Assembly (NCBI GenBank): GCA_041163945.1
Contig: JBEAQJ010000030.1
Span: 1 to 18,710 of the forward strand
Source of the DNA: Roseicyclus sp041163945
Lineage (GTDB): Bacteria; Pseudomonadota; Alphaproteobacteria; Rhodobacterales; Rhodobacteraceae
Length of the DNA: 18,710 nt
Direction: 5' to 3'
The notes below the pieces were generated by a model. That model did no database searches. It saw only the letters and a list, made by a program, of their open reading frames with translations, and was not told the DNA's origin. The translations under genes were made by a program, and so were the position numbers. This document shows positions 14,257 to 18,710 of the stretch, in pieces. Position 1 is the first letter of the stretch; each line of letters opens with the position of its first letter.

Positions 14257-14721
14257 TTAGCCCGCCTGCAGGGCGCGGGCGGCGGAATGAACCGCGGCGC
14301 GGATGCGCGGATAGGTGCCGCAGCGGCACAGGTTGCCCGCCATGGCGGCGTCGATGTCGGCATCGCTGGGCGCGGGCTGTCGCGCCAGCAGATCGGCGGC
14401 CTGCATGATCTGCCCTGACTGGCAATAGCCGCATTGTACGACCTGATGGTCGACCCAAGCCTGTTGCACGGCATGCAACGCGTCGGGCTGGCCCAAGCCT
14501 TCGATGGTGGTGACGGGGCCCCAGACATCGGCCAGTGCCACCTGGCAGGACCGGACGGCTTGGCCCGCGATATGCACGGTGCAAGCCCCGCAGGCGGCCA
14601 CGCCACAGCCGTATTTCGTGCCCGTCAACCCAAGCGCGTCACGCAACACCCACAACAGCGGTATGTCGTCGGGCAGATCGAGGTCATGGATGGTTCCGTT
14701 CACGCGCAGCTGCCGAGCCAT
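14257..14721 (-). CDS. [2Fe-2S] small subunit of molybdenum hydroxylase (IorA family)
   Basis: A 154-residue two-cluster ferredoxin-like electron-transfer subunit. The N-terminal plant-type [2Fe-2S] cluster is ligated by Cys39, Cys44, Cys47 and Cys59 (GCGVAACGACTVHI...SCQ). The second cluster, in the four-helix domain, uses Cys97, Cys100, Cys132 and Cys134 (QCGYCQSGQ, GNLCRCGTYPRI). All eight ligands are present and the length is typical. It has no own export signal, so it would ride with the Tat-tagged large subunit. ATG 14721 follows AGGGTAA. It is upstream of the large subunit by 4 nt, so the pair is co-translated. Confidence 0.95.
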   Translation of the reverse strand: MARQLRVNGTIHDLDLPDDIPLLWVLRDALGLTGTKYGCGVAACGACTVHIAGQAVRSCQVALADVWGPVTTIEGLGQPDALHAVQQAWVDHQVVQCGYCQSGQIMQAADLLARQPAPSDADIDAAMAGNLCRCGTYPRIRAAVHSAARALQAG

Positions 14722-14752
14722 GAGATTACCCTACATTCAGACCGTTCCACCA

Positions 14753-14780
14753 AGGCTAGTCGCCTGTGCGCCGGCATCAA
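14753..14780 (-). promoter_or_regulatory. Weak promoter candidate before the IorA-type gene
   Basis: On the minus strand TTGATG (14780-14775) and TAGCCT (14758-14753) are spaced 16 bp, 32 nt before the ATG of the small subunit. Both hexamers are imperfect. The gene could instead be read through from the SMR gene 84 nt upstream. Confidence 0.3.
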
Positions 14781-14805
14781 GCCACGGTATGGTGACGACG
14801 TGACG

Positions 14806-15132
14806 TCAAGGAACCGACCCCGACCAGATATTCAAAACCACGACCCCCGCCACGATCAAGCCGATGCCCAGCAAGGCGGGCAGATCCAGACGCTGGTCGT
14901 GCACCAGCCACCCGATCAGCGTGATCGCGGCCACCCCCACACCCGACCAGATCGCATAGGTGATACCCAGCGGAATGGCGCGCAGCACAAGCGCCAGAAA
15001 ATAGAAACCGACCGCGTAGCCGGTGACCGCCACAAGGCTTGGCCCAAGCCGGCTGAAGCCATCCGATGCCTTGAGCGCGGTGGTGCCGATGATCTCGCCG
15101 GCGATGGCAAGGATGAGAAACAGCCAGGGCAT
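14806..15132 (-). CDS. Small multidrug resistance (SMR) transporter, EmrE-like
   Basis: A 108-residue inner-membrane protein of four helices, the SMR family proton-coupled exporter of cationic compounds. Helix 1 (MPWLFLILAIAGEIIGTTALK) holds Glu13, the counterpart of the EmrE Glu14 needed for proton/drug exchange. Helix 3 carries ITYAIWSGVGVAAI and helix 4 follows QRLDLPALLGIGL, both close to EmrE. The E-I-I-G-T-T pattern is EmrE-like rather than the guanidinium (Gdx) type. ATG 15132 follows a GGCAGG Shine-Dalgarno, while the longer frame begins at TTG 15168 with no better signal. It lies between the ABC transporter and the molybdenum hydroxylase on the same strand. The substrate is unknown. 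Confidence 0.9.
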   Translation of the reverse strand: MPWLFLILAIAGEIIGTTALKASDGFSRLGPSLVAVTGYAVGFYFLALVLRAIPLGITYAIWSGVGVAAITLIGWLVHDQRLDLPALLGIGLIVAGVVVLNIWSGSVP

Positions 15133-15191
15133 GATCCTGCCTATGGCCGTGCCGCCCCGCGCCGGCAAGGGCGCTGGTGCCGCAGGGGCGG

Positions 15192-15235
15192 GAAAACGCC
15201 TGTTTTCGTCCCGGACATTGCTTTGGGGATGTCCG
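15192..15235 (-). terminator. Pair of hairpins between the ABC permease and SMR genes
   Basis: CGGACAT (15212-15218) pairs with ATGTCCG (15229-15235), 7 bp around 10 nt, and GAAAAC (15192-15197) pairs with GTTTTC (15202-15207) around GCCT. On the minus strand the second contains a GUUUUC end. This may terminate the ABC transporter operon; a clear U-tract is absent, so confidence is limited. Confidence 0.4.
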
Positions 15236-15245
15236 CCCGCCCGTG

Positions 15246-16193
15246 TCAGCGGCCCCGGATGCGCGGGTCAAGCGCGTCGCGCAGCCCGTCGCCGATGTAA
15301 TTCACCGACAAGACCGTCAGGGAAATGGCCATGCCGGGCCAGATCACCCGCTCGGGGTTTTGTGTCAGCCAATCGGTTGCATCAAACAGCAAACGCCCCC
15401 AAGTCGGGAAATCGGATGGAAAGCCAAGGCCAAGAAACGACAGCGCGGATTCCGTGATGATCGCGTTGGCAATACCCAGCGTCGCCGACACCATGATCGG
15501 CGACATCACGTTGGGCAGCAGGTGGCGGGTGATCATGCGCCGGCTGGGCGTACCGATGGACCGGGCGGCCAGAACGAATTCGCGTTCCTTCAGCGCCAGA
15601 ACCTCGGCGCGCACGACGCGGGCGGTCTGCATCCACGAGGTGACGCCGATCATGAACACGATCAGCACGAAAATGCCGCCCTCGGGGCCGAAATTCGCGC
15701 GCAGCGGGTCGCGGAACAGCATGATCGTAACCAGCAATAGCGGCAGAAGCGGCATCGCCAGAAACAGATCGGTGGTGCGCATCAACAGCCCATCGAACCG
15801 CCGGAAATACCCCGCCAGAACGCCAACCAGCGTGCCCAGCACCAGCGCCAGCGCCATCGCCGTCAGCCCCACCGCGATCGAGGTCTGCCCGCCTGCCATC
15901 ATGCGTGCCATGGTATCGCGGCCCAGCTGGTCGGTGCCCATCGGATGGGCAAGGCTGGGGCCCGCGTTGCGCGCGCGGATGTCGATGTATTGGGGATCCA
16001 TCGTCCATACCAGCGGCCCCACAAACACGAACAGCAAGGTAAAGATGAAAAATCCCAGGCCGAACAGGGCGCCCTTGTGGGTCTTGAACTGATCCCAGAC
16101 ATCCCACCACTGGTTGCGTGGCGGGGCATAGGTTTCGAATTCCGAAACCGGGGCAGGCGGCGGGGGCGTGGTGCGCGCGGCCGTGTCAGTCAT
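15246..16193 (-). CDS. Peptide-type ABC transporter permease (DppC/OppC family)
   Basis: A 315-residue inner-membrane permease. A cytoplasmic Pro-rich start is followed by a first helix (about 41-63), then the family's periplasmic HPMGTDQLGRDTMARMM (83-99). Helices and the cytoplasmic EAA loop (EREFVLAARSIGTPSRRMITRHLLPNVMSPI, about residues 203-233) come next, ending IGDGLRDALDPRIRGR. ATG 16193 overlaps the end of the DppB-type gene (ATGACTGA), which indicates translational coupling, with GAGG 7 nt upstream. TTG 16211 is a weaker alternative. With DppB and the binding protein it forms an importer for di- or oligopeptides or related solutes; the ATPase genes are not in the window. Confidence 0.95.
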   Translation of the reverse strand: MTDTAARTTPPPPAPVSEFETYAPPRNQWWDVWDQFKTHKGALFGLGFFIFTLLFVFVGPLVWTMDPQYIDIRARNAGPSLAHPMGTDQLGRDTMARMMAGGQTSIAVGLTAMALALVLGTLVGVLAGYFRRFDGLLMRTTDLFLAMPLLPLLLVTIMLFRDPLRANFGPEGGIFVLIVFMIGVTSWMQTARVVRAEVLALKEREFVLAARSIGTPSRRMITRHLLPNVMSPIMVSATLGIANAIITESALSFLGLGFPSDFPTWGRLLFDATDWLTQNPERVIWPGMAISLTVLSVNYIGDGLRDALDPRIRGR

Positions 16194-17193
16194 AGCGGAT
16201 CCTCGGATCAAGCACCCCGTACAGGATGTCGGCGATCAGGCTGAACAAGACGATCAGCACGGCGAAAATGAAACTGACGGTCTGCACCACCGGCACATCA
16301 CCGCTTTGAATGGCGATGATCAGCAGCTGGCCGATACCGTTCACCTTGAACACCTGTTCGGTGATGATGGCACCGCCGAACACCGCCGGCACGTTCAGCG
16401 CGATGACCGTCACGACCGGGATCATCGAGTTTTTCAGCACATGCACCAGCACCACGATCCGTTCGGTCAACCCCTTGGCGCGCGCGGTGCGCACGTAGTC
16501 CTGGTTCAGGTTGTCGAGCATGGACGCGCGCAGGTAGCGGCTGATCTGGCTGGCATTGTAAAGGCCCAGCACCATCACGGGCATGATGATCTGTTTCAGC
16601 TGCACGATGAAGCTGTTCCAATCCGTCACCTCATGGGTGGTGTCATAGACGGATGGAAACCAGCCAAGGTTGACGGCGAAGATCACGATGAACAGGACGC
16701 CGGTGAAAAAGGTGGGCACCGAAAACCCCACCATCGAAATGAAGGTTCCGACCTGATCGAAGATCGAATACTGCTTGTAGGCCGAGATGATGCCCAATGG
16801 CAGCGCGATCAAGATGCCCACGATATAAGATGTGCCCACCACCCACAGCGTCTGCGGCAGACGCTGCACGATCAGCTCCATCACCGGGCTGCGCGTCTGG
16901 TAGGAAATGATGCGCGGGCCATCGGGCGCCACCTGCCAGCCTGTCGTCTGCTCGATCAGGTGCAGGGGCTCGTCCCAGACCATCAGCTTGAGCCATTTGA
17001 AATACTGAACGAAAACCGGATCGTTCACGCCCAGGCTTTCGCGGATCTGTTCGCGCACCTCGGGCGGGATGGTCAGGGGCAGCCCGGCCGTCGGGTCCGA
17101 CGGCGACAGCTTCACGATCAAGAAGATGATGAAACTGATGAACAGAAGCGTCGGGATCGCAAGGATCAATCGCCGGATCGTGTAGGTCAGCAT
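16186..17193 (-). CDS. Peptide-type ABC transporter permease (DppB/OppB family)
   Basis: A 335-residue inner-membrane permease with the family N-terminus MLTYTIRRLILAIPTLLFISF and about six helices. The EAA-type coupling loop is DNLNQDYVRTARAKGLTERIVVLVHVLKNSMIPV, roughly residues 226-260. The end ILYGVLDPRIRYD is characteristic. A periplasmic insert at about 40-105 (PSDPTAGLPLTIPPEVREQI and on) is longer than in plain DppB and includes WQVAPDGPRIISY. The start at ATG 17193 is the only family-consistent one. Its stop overlaps the next permease start by 8 nt. It lies 84 nt after the binding protein, past a strong hairpin. Confidence 0.95.
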   Translation of the reverse strand: MLTYTIRRLILAIPTLLFISFIIFLIVKLSPSDPTAGLPLTIPPEVREQIRESLGVNDPVFVQYFKWLKLMVWDEPLHLIEQTTGWQVAPDGPRIISYQTRSPVMELIVQRLPQTLWVVGTSYIVGILIALPLGIISAYKQYSIFDQVGTFISMVGFSVPTFFTGVLFIVIFAVNLGWFPSVYDTTHEVTDWNSFIVQLKQIIMPVMVLGLYNASQISRYLRASMLDNLNQDYVRTARAKGLTERIVVLVHVLKNSMIPVVTVIALNVPAVFGGAIITEQVFKVNGIGQLLIIAIQSGDVPVVQTVSFIFAVLIVLFSLIADILYGVLDPRIRYD

Positions 17194-17231
17194 CTGGCCA
17201 ACGCCTCGGTTCAGAGGTTTCGGGGGAAATT

Positions 17232-17260
17232 GGCCCGCGCCGCGCGGGGCGGCACGGGCC
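17232..17260 (-). other. GC-rich hairpin between binding-protein and permease genes
   Basis: Positions 17232-17243 pair with 17249-17260 around a 5-nt loop, a 12-bp stem that in minus-strand RNA has one G-U pair and otherwise Watson-Crick pairs. On that strand it is followed by AAUUUCCCCC. It begins 18 nt after the binding-protein stop. Such intercistronic hairpins commonly stabilise or partially terminate the message so the binding protein is made in excess over the permeases. Confidence 0.75.
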
Positions 17261-17277
17261 GGTGTCAGGTCAGGGCC

Positions 17278-18710
17278 TTACTGGGCGCGGCGCCAATCCA
17301 TGATGTTCCACAGCTCGCTGTCCCAGTCGGACATCTGATGCCCTTCCAGCGTGGCCGCGTGGGCCGACACACCACCGCGATGGACCAGCGGGATGATCGA
17401 ATACCGCACCAGCATGTCGTTCATCTCGCGTGCGATGCGACCGCGTTCCTGCAGATCGGCGGTGCGGGCCATTTCGGCCACCAACGCGTCATAGGCGGGA
17501 TCGCAGAAGCGCTGGATGTTCGAACCCTGCCACTGGCTTTGCGGCCGGGGCATGTCACCGCACAGCCAGCTTGCCATGTAGGCTTGCGGGTCCACACCGG
17601 CGAAGTTGTTGGTGTACATCTCGATGTCGGCATAGAACTTCTGGAATGTGTCCGGGGATGCCGGATCGCCACCGAAGAAGACCGAGGCGTCGATGTTGCG
17701 CAGTTCGGTATCAACGCCGATCTCGGCCCACCACTGCTTGATCAGCGCCTGCGTGTCCTGACGCACGGCATTGGTCGAGGTCTGGTAGAGCACGCGCATC
17801 GGGATGCCGTTGTATTCGCGCACGCCATCACCATCGGTGTCGAGAATCCCCGCCCCATCAAGAAGCGCGTTCGCGCCCGCGATATCTTGGACAAGGCAGC
17901 TGTCGTTGGCGGTCGAGGCATAAAGCTCGGGCGCGGGCAGCACGTTGCAGGTGGGCTGACCACCGGCACCATAGCCGATTTCCACGATCAGCGCGCGATC
18001 GATCGCCATCGACAGGGCCTGGCCCACGATAGGATCGGTCAAGAAGGGGTGAGGCCCTGCCTCGACGGTCGAACGGACATCGCCCAGCGCCGGGTCGGGG
18101 TTGGTCTGGTTCAGGTGCAGACGTTCGACCGAGGTGCCGAAGGATGTCACCACCTTGCATTTGCCCTGCGCTTCCATGGCGGCCAGAATGGTCGGATCCA
18201 TCTGCAGGTTCCAGGCGTAGTCAAATTCGCCCGTTTCGCAGACCGAGCGCGCCGCCGAGGTCGCATCGCCGCCGCCCTTGAAGGTGACGGTCGCGAAATA
18301 CGGCCGGTCGGGGAAGCGGAAATTCGGGTTGGCCGACATCTCGATCACGTCGTTGGGACGGAATTCATTGACCACGAAGGGGCCGGTGCCGATCGGGCCG
18401 AAATTCGCGTCGGTGCATTCGGGGGCGCGGGCGCCAAGACACTCGGCAAATTGTGCGGCCTGGATCACCGGGCTCTCGGATCCGACAAAGGCGGTGTAGG
18501 GGAACGGCGTGGGCGCGTCGAAGCTGATGCGCACCGTCTTGTCATCCAGCGCTTCCACGGCGGCCACGCCGTCGTAATTCGAAGCCTGTGCACAGCCGCC
18601 CTCGGGATGGGTGCAATACTGCCATGTAAAGACGAAGTCAGCCGCGGTCAGCGCCGAACCATCCGACCAAGTGATGCCATCGGCGATGGTCCAGGTGATC
18701 GAGGTCAGAT
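17278..18710 (-). CDS. Extracellular solute-binding protein, family 5 (peptide/nickel type), C-terminal part
   Basis: The frame stays open to the right edge, so the N-terminus and signal peptide are outside; about 476 residues are visible. From the edge it reads ITWTIADGITWSDGSALTAADFVFTW, the classic family-5 'DGxxWSDGxPLTAxDV' block, then GPIGTGPFVVNEF and FTPF-type receptor segments. Later comes a DTDGDGVREYNG loop and a C-terminal RGGVSAHAATLEGHQMSDWDS. An in-frame GTG at 18567 is internal and not the start. Cysteines are unusually many (CTHPEGGC, ECLGARAPEC, GKCK, PTCN, DSC, LCGD, RFCD) for the family, suggesting disulfides. It delivers ligand to the permeases encoded next. The ligand is probably a peptide or related compound, but this is not certain. 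Confidence 0.92.
   Translation of the reverse strand, partial: LTSITWTIADGITWSDGSALTAADFVFTWQYCTHPEGGCAQASNYDGVAAVEALDDKTVRISFDAPTPFPYTAFVGSESPVIQAAQFAECLGARAPECTDANFGPIGTGPFVVNEFRPNDVIEMSANPNFRFPDRPYFATVTFKGGGDATSAARSVCETGEFDYAWNLQMDPTILAAMEAQGKCKVVTSFGTSVERLHLNQTNPDPALGDVRSTVEAGPHPFLTDPIVGQALSMAIDRALIVEIGYGAGGQPTCNVLPAPELYASTANDSCLVQDIAGANALLDGAGILDTDGDGVREYNGIPMRVLYQTSTNAVRQDTQALIKQWWAEIGVDTELRNIDASVFFGGDPASPDTFQKFYADIEMYTNNFAGVDPQAYMASWLCGDMPRPQSQWQGSNIQRFCDPAYDALVAEMARTADLQERGRIAREMNDMLVRYSIIPLVHRGGVSAHAATLEGHQMSDWDSELWNIMDWRRAQ

Noticed and set aside
14253..14606. N-terminal extension of the large hydroxylase subunit
   Set aside because: The extension overlaps the [2Fe-2S] subunit gene in another frame and lacks family sequence; the Tat motif begins at GTG 14252.
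17830..17865. EF-hand-like DTDGDGVRE loop in the binding protein
   Set aside because: From memory, similar acidic loops recur in family-5 binding proteins, so it is not evidence of a special calcium function.

Overview
The window is high-GC DNA with Shine-Dalgarno-led genes. It most likely comes from an alphaproteobacterium of the Rhodobacteraceae/Paracoccaceae type. The main reason is the PHB block: a phaZ depolymerase divergent from phaC-phaP-phaR, in the order known from Rhodobacter and Paracoccus. A CsgH-type curli gene, described from alphaproteobacteria, agrees with this. No rRNA, tRNA, IS element or CRISPR array was seen.

Region 1 (1-3411) is a PRPP/stress neighbourhood. A divergent, truncated ribose-phosphate pyrophosphokinase homolog faces a DUF2267 gene, and the shared promoter region carries a perfect 14-bp direct repeat. 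DUF2267 runs into a COG2187 aminoglycoside-phosphotransferase-like kinase. Converging on it is a tight operon: universal stress protein, a small unrecognised helix-turn-helix-like protein, and a predicted phosphoribosyltransferase.

Region 2 (3507-7431) is a curli locus. csgA-type curlin, a second curlin-repeat protein and csgH are on the minus strand, followed by a LuxR-family regulator. A divergent outer-membrane beta-barrel gene lies upstream. csgG, csgE and csgF are not in the window. A perfect 15-bp-stem hairpin separates the two curlin genes.

Region 3 (7461-11957) is the PHB cycle: phaZ, class I phaC, the phasin phaP and the regulator phaR. Three CTGC-N3-GCAG sites, two in the phaP promoter and one before phaR, form a coherent PhaR regulon readable from the DNA. 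A strong hairpin terminator follows phaP.

Region 4 (12003-18710, all minus strand) holds a Tat-exported molybdenum hydroxylase pair of the IorA/IorB family, an EmrE-like SMR transporter, and a dipeptide/oligopeptide ABC importer (solute-binding protein, cut by the window edge, then DppB-like and DppC-like permeases). A GC-rich hairpin lies between the binding protein and the first permease.

I found no clearly unprecedented multi-gene system. The best leads are the curli operon with its intercistronic hairpin and neighbouring LuxR regulator, the small HTH-like gene in the USP-phosphoribosyltransferase operon, and the PhaR operator architecture.
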